From Pedobacter kyungheensis (GTDB lineage Bacteria > Bacteroidota > Bacteroidia > Sphingobacteriales > Sphingobacteriaceae), in contig NZ_JSYN01000016.1 in NCBI RefSeq assembly GCF_000812965.1, positions 62,001 through 126,000 on the forward strand: DNA of 64,000 bases. The letters are read 5' to 3'. Of this stretch, positions 1 through 8,309 are shown piece by piece. The notes under the pieces are model-generated. The model was not told the DNA's origin. It did not search any database and saw only the letters and a program-made list of their open reading frames with translations. Every line of letters begins with the position of its first letter. Positions within the stretch are counted from its first letter, which is position 1. Position numbers and translations under genes: made by a program.

Positions 1-36
1 ACAGCGATTATCCTTAAAAAAAATTATGTTTGAAAT

Positions 37-780
37 ATGGATAGCATCAAAATTAGCACTGCTCAAAATATCGATATCTCTTATGAAATTGCCGGCCTGG
101 GCGAACGTATTGCCGCCAGGTGTATAGATTTGGGCATTTTTCTGGTACTTGGCGTTATTGCTATGATTCTGATCGGCGCAGCTTCATACAGCATGTCGAG
201 CAATGCTGCCATGGTAGTGTTTTTTATATTCCTGGCCATTTTTGTTTTTTACGATCTGGTTTGCGAGCTCACCATGGATGGACAAAGTTTAGGTAAGAAG
301 GTACTTAAAGTAAAAGTAATTAGCCTGGATGGCGGCCAGCCAACGCTTAGCCAGTATTTATTAAGATGGCTGTTCAGAACCATTGATTTTGGCATCCCCT
401 TTGGCTGGGGCGTGGTTGCTGTAATTTCAGTAATCGCAACTAAAAATCACCAGCGTTTAGGCGATATTTTGGGTAAAACCACCTTAATTAAAACTACTCC
501 ACGAACACAGTTTACCAACACCGCATTTAGTTTTAGCCTGCCCGAAACTTACGAAGCCCAGTTTAAAGACGTACTGCATTTAAACGATCGTGAAGCCGAG
601 CTCATTCACGAAGTATTAACCAGTTACTACCAAACAGGTAATGCTGAATTAATTTACGCCATGGCCGCCAAAACAAAAGAACATATCATGGTAAATATTC
701 CGGCAGGAATGAATGAACTGCAATTTTTAGAAACGGTGCTTAAAGATTATAAACACCTGACCTCGATGGTGAATGTTTAA
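37..780 (+). CDS. RDD family membrane protein
   Basis: A 247-residue inner-membrane protein of the RDD family, named for conserved Arg/Asp residues. The Arg and first Asp are visible around residues 28-31 (RCID) at the start of the first hydrophobic helix. Further hydrophobic segments lie near 58-78 and 118-137. The last 90 residues are soluble and helical. The family's transport role is poorly defined, so no substrate is assigned. The first ATG in an AT-rich leader is used; no Shine-Dalgarno motif is visible, as is usual in Bacteroidota. Its stop overlaps that of the convergent DUF2752 gene by three bases. Confidence 0.85.
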   Translation: MDSIKISTAQNIDISYEIAGLGERIAARCIDLGIFLVLGVIAMILIGAASYSMSSNAAMVVFFIFLAIFVFYDLVCELTMDGQSLGKKVLKVKVISLDGGQPTLSQYLLRWLFRTIDFGIPFGWGVVAVISVIATKNHQRLGDILGKTTLIKTTPRTQFTNTAFSFSLPETYEAQFKDVLHLNDREAELIHEVLTSYYQTGNAELIYAMAAKTKEHIMVNIPAGMNELQFLETVLKDYKHLTSMVNV

Positions 781-1172
781 GCTGCCAGATAATTGAATGG
801 CTTAAAAGGAATATTTCTGGCAACCCAGAATAACATAACAAGTGCGAAAATAATTTTGGGGGTAATGGGTTTATGCCAAAAATTAAGGACAATAGCTTGT
901 TGGGTAAAATAAGCATAAACTTTAACACTAAGCTGCATCAGCAGAAGTGGGATACTCATGACCAAAAGGAGGTTATAATCGATGGCTTTTGCAACATTTA
1001 AATGGAGTAAAGCATTAATTGCCCGTTGCGAGCCACATCCGGGGCAGTCGAGGTGTAGAAATTTATGGAAAGGACATTCCGGGAAGAAATGGTACACCTC
1101 AGGATTAAACTTATAGTATACTACAGCGAGTACTACTGCAATGATTAAACCTAAGATGTACTTCAATTTCAT
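777..1172 (-). CDS. DUF2752 family membrane protein
   Basis: A 131-residue protein with an N-terminal hydrophobic helix (about 5-20), two more near 66-86 and 105-120, and the DUF2752 signature CPGCGSQR at residues 43-50. That signature is a short cysteine motif facing one side of the membrane. The biochemical function of the family is unknown. It lies three bases downstream of the CD225-like gene on the same strand, so the two are probably co-transcribed. These two families often sit together in Bacteroidota (general knowledge, not checked here). Confidence 0.85.
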   Translation of the reverse strand: MKLKYILGLIIAVVLAVVYYKFNPEVYHFFPECPFHKFLHLDCPGCGSQRAINALLHLNVAKAIDYNLLLVMSIPLLLMQLSVKVYAYFTQQAIVLNFWHKPITPKIIFALVMLFWVARNIPFKPFNYLAA

Positions 1173-1175
1173 TTA

Positions 1176-1514
1176 TTAGCGGTTCATTAATGCGCCACCC
1201 ATTCCTAATACTACAAAGAACAAGATATATAAAATACCTACGCCAATTCCGCAGAAGAATCCGATTTTGGTCCATTTTCCGGCAGCAGCTGAAGCAGCCT
1301 GTGCACCGGCATAATCTCCCATTGCGTATTTGCTATTTACATTTGCTGCGTTTACAATACCTGCAATGCCGAATGGTAAACAGCAAAACAGCGTTACCAA
1401 TATCGATTCTACAAGCCAGTTTTTAGGTTGAGGGGTTGGTGCGCCTCCAAATGGAGACTGGCCAAATGGCTGTTGACCAAATGGAGCTTGATCCTGAGGT
1501 TTTTGATCTTCCAT
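1176..1514 (-). CDS. CD225/dispanin family small membrane protein
   Basis: A 112-residue protein with a Pro/Phe/Gly/Gln-rich N-terminal tail (about 1-30, repeating PFGQ-like units) followed by two hydrophobic segments at about 35-58 and 85-109. The first carries a CCLPFGI-type core, and the loop contains alanine-rich AGAQAASAA-like sequence. This is the CD225/dispanin layout, the family of eukaryotic interferon-induced transmembrane proteins. Its bacterial role is not established. It is the first gene of a likely two-gene unit with the DUF2752 gene. Confidence 0.8.
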   Translation of the reverse strand: MEDQKPQDQAPFGQQPFGQSPFGGAPTPQPKNWLVESILVTLFCCLPFGIAGIVNAANVNSKYAMGDYAGAQAASAAAGKWTKIGFFCGIGVGILYILFFVVLGMGGALMNR

Positions 1515-1599
1515 AGTGTGGATTTAATTTGTTATTAATTTAAATAGTTAAACTAAAGTAATTTTTTTAATTTAAAAACAAAATAATCAACGAGTTAAA

Positions 1600-2322
1600 T
1601 TATTTCAACACTGTGGCTACTTTTGTTAATAAGGCATCGGTCCACTGGCCATACATCTTTCCGCTTGGATGTAATCCATCGCTTGCTACCAGTGCTGCAT
1701 CGGTAGCTGCATTTCTCGAGGCTGGTGTAATATTGGTGTAGTTTACGCCTGCTGCGGCTGTTATTTCCTGATTTGCTCCATTAAAACGATCTATTTCTGC
1801 GGCAATAACCTGCGGGTCTCTTCCCGAATTTTTGCCGAAAGGTGTTGCCCCCCAATCGGGTATAGAGATTACAAAAACTTTGCGCACATCGCCACCTGCA
1901 AAAGCAATGGCCTTTTGTAACAATTCTGAAAACTCTTTACGGTAGGTACTAAGCGGATAACCACGATATTGATTGTTTACTCCAATGAGCAGGGTAACGA
2001 AATCATAAGTTCCGCTTAAATTTTCCTGTTTAATGCCTGCCAGCAGTTCGTCGGTTGTCCAGCCGGTTACCGCAATAATTTTGGGGTTGGCTATCCTGAT
2101 GTTTTTATCTTTCAACTGGCTTTGCAGCTGGTAGGGGAAAGACTCGGCTTGCTTTACCGCTTCGCCAATGGTATAAGAATCGCCCAGGGCCAGGTAGCTA
2201 AAAGTACTGCCACCGGTAATGGGTTGGGTAATAGAAGTATCGGTATTTACAGGCATGTTTTCGTGCTTAGTACAGCCCGAAGTTAAGAAAGAAAATAAAA
2301 GGACACTCAATAAAATCTTCAT
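1600..2322 (-). CDS. SGNH/GDSL-hydrolase lipoprotein
   Basis: A 240-residue predicted lipoprotein. The signal peptide ends in a lipobox with Cys17 (LTSGC), so it is probably anchored in the outer membrane or periplasm. Block I is GDSY at 47-50 (nucleophile Ser49), block III is GVNN at 114-117 and block V is DGLHPSG with Asp215 and His218, giving a complete SGNH catalytic set. Family members are esterases, lipases or acyl-glycan deacetylases; the substrate cannot be told from sequence. It follows lipB on the same strand after about 65 bases and may be a separate unit. Confidence 0.85.
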   Translation of the reverse strand: MKILLSVLLFSFLTSGCTKHENMPVNTDTSITQPITGGSTFSYLALGDSYTIGEAVKQAESFPYQLQSQLKDKNIRIANPKIIAVTGWTTDELLAGIKQENLSGTYDFVTLLIGVNNQYRGYPLSTYRKEFSELLQKAIAFAGGDVRKVFVISIPDWGATPFGKNSGRDPQVIAAEIDRFNGANQEITAAAGVNYTNITPASRNAATDAALVASDGLHPSGKMYGQWTDALLTKVATVLK

Positions 2323-2387
2323 GGCTTAATTTACGAAGTAAGCCCGGCCTCAGTTTTATTTGTATGGAGTAATTTGTTTAAAGATTA

Positions 2388-3122
2388 TTAAATCAGTTTC
2401 ATTTTAAACAGGCTGGCAATGTGGTTTTTAAGTTTTTCTTTCACTTCTTCCATATCCAGTTTACGGCCCAGTTCATGCTGCAGGGAGGTAACAGCTTTAT
2501 CGTCTATACCGCAGGGTACAATGTTTTTAAAATAACCGAGATCTACATTTACGTTAAAGGCAAAACCATGCATGGTAACCCATCTGCTGCAGCGCACGCC
2601 CATGGCACAAATTTTTCGTGCTTTTTCGTTATCCGCATCCAGCCATACCCCGGTGTAGCCCGGATAGCGGCCCGCCTCGATACCATAATCTTTTAAGGTT
2701 AAAATTACCGCCTCTTCAAGGGTACGCAGGTAGAGATGGATATCGGTAAAAAAATTATCCAAATCCAATATCGGGTAGCCTACAATCTGGCCCGGGCCAT
2801 GGTAAGTAATATCGCCGCCCCGGTTAATTTTATAATAGGTAGCCCCTTTATCTTTTAAGCCCTGCTCATCAAGCAACAGGTTTTCGGGGTGACCACTTTT
2901 GCCTAAAGTATAAACATGCGGGTGCTCGCAAAAAATCAGTTGGTTAGGTGTAGGCGTGTGCGTATTGTTTACGCGGTTGGCCGTTTTAATGGCTACCGTT
3001 TGGTTTAGTAAGTCTTCCTGTTTATCCCAGGCCTGCTGGTAGTCGGTTAATCCCCAGTCGGTAAAAACTGTTGGCACTAAATCTTTGGCAATTACTTTTT
3101 CTGCTGTCTCGTTCATCTCCAT
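2388..3122 (-). CDS. lipB: Octanoyl-ACP:protein N-octanoyltransferase LipB
   Basis: Transfers octanoate from acyl carrier protein to lipoyl domains, the first step of de novo lipoate attachment, in the cytoplasm. The signature RGGDITYHGPGQ spans about 101-112. The catalytic pair is Lys170 (ARKICAMG) and Cys204 (CGIDDKAVTSL), both present. At 244 residues it is slightly longer than typical LipB because of an N-terminal extension; a second ATG two codons in is an equally good start. It begins six bases after the PPTase gene, so the two cofactor-loading enzymes are likely one operon. Confidence 0.95.
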   Translation of the reverse strand: MEMNETAEKVIAKDLVPTVFTDWGLTDYQQAWDKQEDLLNQTVAIKTANRVNNTHTPTPNQLIFCEHPHVYTLGKSGHPENLLLDEQGLKDKGATYYKINRGGDITYHGPGQIVGYPILDLDNFFTDIHLYLRTLEEAVILTLKDYGIEAGRYPGYTGVWLDADNEKARKICAMGVRCSRWVTMHGFAFNVNVDLGYFKNIVPCGIDDKAVTSLQHELGRKLDMEEVKEKLKNHIASLFKMKLI

Positions 3123-3128
3123 TGGTAT

Positions 3129-3776
3129 TTAATAATTGCCGGCTACATAGCCCAGCATGTAGCCATCTTTTGTTTTAAAATAATTAACGGTTAGCTCGCG
3201 GGTGCCGTTTGGTAGTTCTACCAATGCATTTAAGGAGCCTTCGTTTTTAAGTTTAAAAGGTTTAATGTGGATATGTTGCTTAAACTCCAGACCTTTTTTG
3301 CCATGCCATTTGTAAATAGCTTCTTTAGCGCACCAGGCCACATACAGGCCGTCGGTATTATCGCCAATTTGCTTTTGGGCAAGCTCTACATCGCTTAAAA
3401 ACTTATGTTTAATGCTTTTTATTTTATGTTTAATCAGCTCAATATCTACGCCAACTGCATAATCTTTGCTAATCATTACCGCGGCATAATCGTAAGAGTG
3501 ACTTAACGAAATCTGATAATCGAAATTAACCAGGTAAGGTTTGCCATGCTCATCAAACTGGCAATCGATATACTCGGTAGTATTGAGCATAGTGCGGAGT
3601 AAAAGCCGGGTGCTTAACCAATGTAGTAGTCTTTTGCCACTATTTAACGATGAAATGATATCATGCTCGTGCTGTTTGAGTTGCAGCCCTGCCAGCAATT
3701 CACCTTCTGTTTCCTCAATTTTCCAGATAGCTAAAACAGCATGGTCATCAATATTTTGGTTGTAAATTATTGGCAT
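3129..3776 (-). CDS. Sfp-type 4'-phosphopantetheinyl transferase
   Basis: A 215-residue member of the Sfp/AcpT superfamily that moves the phosphopantetheine arm of CoA onto a carrier-protein serine. The Mg-binding motif GVDIE is at 109-113 and the second signature WCAKEAIYK at 148-156; both are intact. No polyketide or peptide synthetase genes are near, so the target is probably the fatty-acid carrier protein. A TAnnTTTG -7 box lies about 25 bases upstream of the ATG, implying a very short leader. First gene of the pair with lipB. Confidence 0.88.
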   Translation of the reverse strand: MPIIYNQNIDDHAVLAIWKIEETEGELLAGLQLKQHEHDIISSLNSGKRLLHWLSTRLLLRTMLNTTEYIDCQFDEHGKPYLVNFDYQISLSHSYDYAAVMISKDYAVGVDIELIKHKIKSIKHKFLSDVELAQKQIGDNTDGLYVAWCAKEAIYKWHGKKGLEFKQHIHIKPFKLKNEGSLNALVELPNGTRELTVNYFKTKDGYMLGYVAGNY

Positions 3777-3798
3777 TGATTAAATTGGAGATTACATG

Positions 3799-3806
3799 CA
3801 AAATTA
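3799..3806 (-). promoter_or_regulatory. -7 box for PPTase-lipB operon
   Basis: TAATTTTG on the minus strand fits the Bacteroidota -7 consensus TAnnTTTG. The ATG lies about 22 bases downstream. A TTTG occurs 24 bases upstream, a little farther than the usual spacing, so the -33 element is uncertain. Confidence 0.4.
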
Positions 3807-3847
3807 TCTTAAATAAATGATAATTTAGGCCAAAAATACGCATAAAA

Positions 3848-4384
3848 ATGATATTATCTGATAGCAGGATATTAGAAGAAATAGAGAAGGGTACCATCAT
3901 CATTGAGCCTTTTAAACGCGAGTGTTTAGGAACAAACTCTTATGATGTACATTTGGGAAAATATTTGGCTACCTATAAAAGCCGTGTGCTGGATGCCAAG
4001 GCACATAATGAGATCGAACATTTTGAGATTCCGAAAGATGGTTATATCCTGCAGCCCGGAACACTATACCTTGGTGTTACCTTAGAATATACCGAAACAC
4101 ATGGCCATGTGCCTTTTTTGGAAGGTAAGAGCAGTACGGGTCGTTTGGGTATTGATATTCATGCCACTGCCGGTAAAGGCGATGTTGGTTTCTGTAATAC
4201 CTGGACATTGGAAATATCTGTTGCGCAACCTGTAAAAGTTTATGCAGGCATGCCAATTGGTCAGCTCATTTATTTTGTGGTTGAAGGCAATATCGGCACC
4301 ATGTACAACACTAAAGGAAACGCCAAATACAATAATAAAACCACACGGCCGGTTGAAAGCATGATGTGGAAGAATAAGTTTTAG
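3848..4384 (+). CDS. dcd: dCTP deaminase
   Basis: A 178-residue trimeric deaminase/dUTPase-fold enzyme that converts dCTP to dUTP for thymidylate synthesis. The core motif GKSSTGRLGI (about 98-107) and the following region ending in TLE (catalytic Glu) match the Dcd family. The length is normal for the short bacterial form. It is divergent from the PPTase gene across a 71-base AT-rich spacer. A decayed short-period repeat array follows the stop codon. Confidence 0.92.
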   Translation: MILSDSRILEEIEKGTIIIEPFKRECLGTNSYDVHLGKYLATYKSRVLDAKAHNEIEHFEIPKDGYILQPGTLYLGVTLEYTETHGHVPFLEGKSSTGRLGIDIHATAGKGDVGFCNTWTLEISVAQPVKVYAGMPIGQLIYFVVEGNIGTMYNTKGNAKYNNKTTRPVESMMWKNKF

Positions 4385-4392
4385 TTTAGGTA

Positions 4393-4468
4393 GGTTAATC
4401 GGTTAATTGTTTAAATCGGTTAACTATTTATTGCAAACTGCCGATTGTAGGCTGAGAACTACAAACTT
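4393..4468. repeat. Composite short-period array (octamers then heptamers)
   Basis: Directly after dcd come roughly four units of an 8-9-nt repeat (consensus GTTAATYG, positions 4393-4425). A 7-nt array follows at 4434-4468 in five consecutive units (consensus NNAACTG, with several substitutions). The period is exact in the heptamer part. Copies with the same order occur at 8112-8300 (inverted) and 52289-52349. Confidence 0.7.
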
Positions 4469-4553
4469 AGTATTATTTTCAAATTTCATGTGTTCTTCAT
4501 AAAAATATGCCTCATGTTTTGTACCTTGAGGCGTATTTATTTTCCCTAACCAC

Positions 4554-7244
4554 ATGAAACCCAGAATTATTCTCGCCCTCAGTTTTGTTTTGCTCTTAAT
4601 TGGCTTCACCGCATTTAAAATGGACGATGATCCGTTTAGCCAGCTTTTACAAAAATTAGAAGATTATACCACCAAGTACCCTCAGGAAAAAGTACATATA
4701 CATTTAGATAAGCCTTATTATGCCATTGGCGATGATATCTGGTTTAAAGCCTATGTGGTAAATACGAAAACATCGGCTCCCTCCAACATCAGCAAAATTT
4801 TATATGTAGAGCTGATTAACGAAAAAGATTCACTTAAAAAACAGGTTAAACTACCCATAATGGGAGGGATTACCTGGGGCGATTTTAAGCTGACCGATTC
4901 GCTGAGCGAAGGAAACTACCGGATCAGGGCTTACACCAATTATATGCGTAATTTCGGAACGGATTTCTTTTTCGATAAAACCATTAAAATTGGAAACAGC
5001 TGGGCCAATAAGGTATTTACCAAAACAACTTACAACTTTAGCAAAGAGAACAATACCGATAAAGTAACGGCTACCATTCATTTCGAAGATAAAAATGGCA
5101 TTGCCTATAGCGAAAACGAAGTAAGTTACGATGTACAGCTCGATTACCGGAGTGTAACCAAAGGCAGGGTAAAAACCAGTTTAACCGGCGATGCCGTAAT
5201 CAGTTTTACCAGTAATCAGGCATTCCAAAATAAATCTGGGAAAATTATTGCTACCCTTACCCTCGATAATAAGCAGAAAGTAATTAAATCGATTCCGATT
5301 ACTTCAACCTCTAACGATGTGGATGTGCAGTTTATGCCCGAAGGCGGTACATTGATTGAAGAGTTACCTCAAAAAATTGCCATCAAAGCCGTTAATCCAA
5401 GTGGTAAAGGCGAAGACGTACAGGGCGATATTGTAGACGAAACCGGAACCACCGTAACCAGCTTTGCAACCACTTATCTTGGTATGGGCAACTTTGTGTT
5501 CAATAGTCAGGTAGGCAGGGTTTACTCGGCAAAAGTTAAATTTAAAGATGGTTCCGAAAAAACATTCAAGCTACCAGTGGCAGCAAAAAGTGGTTATGCC
5601 ATTTCACTAAATAATACCGATACCGCTAAAGTATCGCTAAAAATAATGGCCAGTACCGATTTGGTTAATGGCGACGAATTAAAAGTGGTTGCACAACATG
5701 GTGGCACCGTGTATTATGTTTCGAAAGCCAAAATGGATAAACAGGTATTAATGGCCAATATCCCTAAAAAGAACCTGCCGGCAGGTATTGTTCAGTTTAC
5801 CCTCTTTTCTGCTACCAACCAACCCATTGCCGAACGATTGGTATTTGTAACCAACAAAGCCGATTTAATCGATGTATCGCTAAATACCAGCGATGTAGCC
5901 ACCTCCAGAAAGGGGAAAGCCGGTTTTAGTTTCGATGCGGCCAATGAGGGTAAACCTGTATTGGGTAGTTTCTCCGTTGCGGTTACCAATGCAACCAAGG
6001 TAGTTCCTGATGAAGATAACGAAACCAACATCTTAACTTCTCTTTTACTCACTTCTGATTTGATTGGCTATGTAGAAAAGCCCAATCATTATTTTTTAAA
6101 GGATGATGTGCAAACCCAAAAAGAGCTCGATAACCTGATGCTTACACAGGGCTGGAGAAGGTTTACCTGGAAAAATATCATCAACAATATTGGCCCTAAT
6201 ATTACCTATCAGCCAGAACAATCTATCACCATTAGTGGTACCGTAACCAAGGGCAACAAACCTGTACCTGGCGGCAAGGTAATGTTAATGGCTACCAAAG
6301 GAACCATGTATATTTTAGATACGGTAACCAATGCCGAAGGGAAGTTCGTTTTTGATAACCTGAGCTTTGGCGATAGTACCAAATTTGTGGTGCAGGCACG
6401 TACCAAAACCGAACGCAAATTTGTTGATATAAATCTCGATATCGTACCAGGACAAATTGTAACTAAAAATAAAAATGGTGCCGATATCGATATCAATGTG
6501 AATAATACTTTAATGAAATACATTAAAGAAAGTGATAATTATTTTAACGAAATGACCCGCTTAGGTTTGTTAGAACGTACCATTAAACTCGAAGAGGTAA
6601 CCATTACCGAAAAGAAAAATCCGGCTAAAAACTCGTCCAACCTCAATGGTGCCGGTCATGCCGATTTCGTATTAACTGCCGATCAGTTATCTACCTGTGT
6701 TACCCTTTCGCAGTGTTTGCAGGGGCGTTTGCCGGGCGTAATATTCAGGGGAAATATTCCTTATTTAATGCGTAGCCAAAACATACCTATTCAGCTAATT
6801 GTTGATGGTATGCAAATGGAAGCCGATTTTCTGGATAATGTTGTGCCATCTGACGTAGAATCGATAGAATTATTAAAAAGTATTGGTAATACAGCTATTT
6901 ATGGTTCGCAAGGTGGCGGTGGTGTAATTATTATTACCACCAAACGTGGCGATGGAGGCAGAAGTTCTAACCGTTACGCACCAGGTATTGTTACGTTTAA
7001 CCCTAAAGGATTTACTGTATCGAGGGAGTTTTACTCGCCTAAGTATGATGCGGCAAGCACCAGCAGCCGTGCCGATTTGCGAACTACCATTTACTGGAAC
7101 CCACAGGTGGTTGCAGGGGCTGATGGTAAAGCCAAATTTGAATTTTACAATGCCGATGAACCCGGAAATTACCGCGTTGTAATAGAAGGAATCGATGCAC
7201 TGGGTCATTTAGCGAGAAAAGTTTACACTTATGATGTGAAATAA
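4554..7244 (+). CDS. Macroglobulin-like protein with barrel-less TonB plug domain
   Basis: An 896-residue exported protein (hydrophobic signal at about 5-22). An MG2-like domain near 42-140 carries the DKPYYAIGDDIWFKAY-type motif seen in alpha-2-macroglobulin-like proteins. A carboxypeptidase-regulatory-like beta domain lies at about 557-630. A TonB-dependent-receptor plug lies at about 700-800, with IQLIVDGM and a YGSQGGGGVIIITTKRG-type end. The tail (about 855-896) again resembles macroglobulin-type domains. No beta-barrel follows the plug, so this is not a complete receptor. The role is unknown; a periplasmic or surface-assembly function is only a guess. It is monocistronic between dcd and the enoyl-CoA hydratase-like gene. 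Confidence 0.8.
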   Translation: MKPRIILALSFVLLLIGFTAFKMDDDPFSQLLQKLEDYTTKYPQEKVHIHLDKPYYAIGDDIWFKAYVVNTKTSAPSNISKILYVELINEKDSLKKQVKLPIMGGITWGDFKLTDSLSEGNYRIRAYTNYMRNFGTDFFFDKTIKIGNSWANKVFTKTTYNFSKENNTDKVTATIHFEDKNGIAYSENEVSYDVQLDYRSVTKGRVKTSLTGDAVISFTSNQAFQNKSGKIIATLTLDNKQKVIKSIPITSTSNDVDVQFMPEGGTLIEELPQKIAIKAVNPSGKGEDVQGDIVDETGTTVTSFATTYLGMGNFVFNSQVGRVYSAKVKFKDGSEKTFKLPVAAKSGYAISLNNTDTAKVSLKIMASTDLVNGDELKVVAQHGGTVYYVSKAKMDKQVLMANIPKKNLPAGIVQFTLFSATNQPIAERLVFVTNKADLIDVSLNTSDVATSRKGKAGFSFDAANEGKPVLGSFSVAVTNATKVVPDEDNETNILTSLLLTSDLIGYVEKPNHYFLKDDVQTQKELDNLMLTQGWRRFTWKNIINNIGPNITYQPEQSITISGTVTKGNKPVPGGKVMLMATKGTMYILDTVTNAEGKFVFDNLSFGDSTKFVVQARTKTERKFVDINLDIVPGQIVTKNKNGADIDINVNNTLMKYIKESDNYFNEMTRLGLLERTIKLEEVTITEKKNPAKNSSNLNGAGHADFVLTADQLSTCVTLSQCLQGRLPGVIFRGNIPYLMRSQNIPIQLIVDGMQMEADFLDNVVPSDVESIELLKSIGNTAIYGSQGGGGVIIITTKRGDGGRSSNRYAPGIVTFNPKGFTVSREFYSPKYDAASTSSRADLRTTIYWNPQVVAGADGKAKFEFYNADEPGNYRVVIEGIDALGHLARKVYTYDVK

Positions 7245-7302
7245 AGAAAAATAGATAAATTTGAGTTGTTATGCAAGCATAGCTTGTTGGTTAGGCCGGA
7301 TC

Positions 7303-7336
7303 TTGATACTCGTGTCCTGATACTAAAACTTGATAC
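7303..7336. repeat. TTGATAC-type heptamer array
   Basis: Five consecutive units, four of 7 nt and one of 6, with consensus YTGATAC; the second unit is strongly diverged. They lie in the 100-base spacer before the enoyl-CoA hydratase-like gene. The same word appears inverted, with 14-nt spacing, at 30998-31018. Confidence 0.6.
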
Positions 7337-7345
7337 TATTTTACC

Positions 7346-8107
7346 ATGAACACCATAAAAGTAAGCGTTAAAGATCGTTTAGCTACGATAACATTAGATA
7401 GAGGAAAATCGAACGCCTTAAACCGCGAGCTGATTACCGAACTGGATGATATGCTGAAAAATATCGCTGCCGATAATAACATTGGTGGCGTTATTTTAAC
7501 AGGTACAGCTCCTTTCTTTACGGCTGGACTGGATCTGGTTGAACTTTATAACTACAACGAAGCCGAAGCCAGATCTTTTTGGGAGCTGTTTTTAGGCTTT
7601 ACTGCAAATCTGGTTTCCTTTAAAAAGCCAATGGTAGCCGCCATAAGCGGGCATAGCCCGGCGGGTGGTTGCGTAATGGCTTTAGCTTGCGATTACCGGG
7701 TGATGGCCGAAGGTCAATACATTATCGGCTTAAACGAAGTACCTGTTGGTATCATTGTGCCTAACAGCATTTTTCAACTCTATGCTTTCTGGATTGGCAA
7801 AGCCGAAGCTTCACGAAGTTTACTTTCAGGTAAATTGTATAACCCTGAAGAAGCACTAAAAGCAGGTTTGGTAGATGAACTGGTGCGCAATGAAAGCTTG
7901 TTAACGGCTGCCGAACGCAAGATTAAAAAATACATGGAGCTGGAGGGCAATACCTGGTCGCAAAGCAAACTTAACATCCGCGAAGAACTGATTGCTGCAG
8001 TAAGCGCCGATCAATCGGCCACGCTGGAAAAAATGCTGGAGCAGTGGTGGTCGCCGGCAACGCGCCAGATTTTAAAAACCATTTTGGAAAGCCTGCAGAG
8101 GAAGTAG
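7346..8107 (+). CDS. Enoyl-CoA hydratase/isomerase family protein
   Basis: A 253-residue crotonase-fold enzyme. The first oxyanion-hole segment is TAPFFTAGLDL (about 52-62) and the second is ISGHSPAGGCVMALACDYR (about 92-110). The usual hydratase glutamates are not clearly placed, and the first segment has FTAGLDL in place of the common FCAGADL, so it could be an isomerase or another crotonase-superfamily member. It precedes a dienoyl-CoA reductase-like gene on the same strand, which fits beta-oxidation. The 200-base spacer between them is filled with repeats, so co-transcription is uncertain. Confidence 0.85.
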   Translation: MNTIKVSVKDRLATITLDRGKSNALNRELITELDDMLKNIAADNNIGGVILTGTAPFFTAGLDLVELYNYNEAEARSFWELFLGFTANLVSFKKPMVAAISGHSPAGGCVMALACDYRVMAEGQYIIGLNEVPVGIIVPNSIFQLYAFWIGKAEASRSLLSGKLYNPEEALKAGLVDELVRNESLLTAAERKIKKYMELEGNTWSQSKLNIREELIAAVSADQSATLEKMLEQWWSPATRQILKTILESLQRK

Positions 8108-8111
8108 TTTT

Positions 8112-8300
8112 CAGTTCGCAGTTCGTAGTTGGCAGTTATCAGTTTACGGTTGACAGTTCACAATTAGCAGTTTTCAAGAACAATTAACCGATTAACCAAT
8201 TCGAACAGTTAACCAAATATCAACAATTGAACAATAAAACAATTTAACCTCCTCAGAAATTAACCAGTTTCAACAATTAACCGATTTAACCAATTAACCC
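8112..8300. repeat. Long composite array: nine CAGTTNN heptamers, then CRATTAAC octamers
   Basis: Nine consecutive, exactly phased 7-nt units run from 8112 to 8174 with consensus CAGTTNN; the last two positions vary freely and the first five are mostly kept. From about 8180 to 8300 units of 8-10 nt with consensus CRATTAAC follow. Read on the minus strand, the order is octamers then heptamers, as at 4393-4468 and 52289-52349. The array fills nearly the whole gap between two same-strand genes. Confidence 0.8.
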
Positions 8301-8309
8301 ACATAGCTT

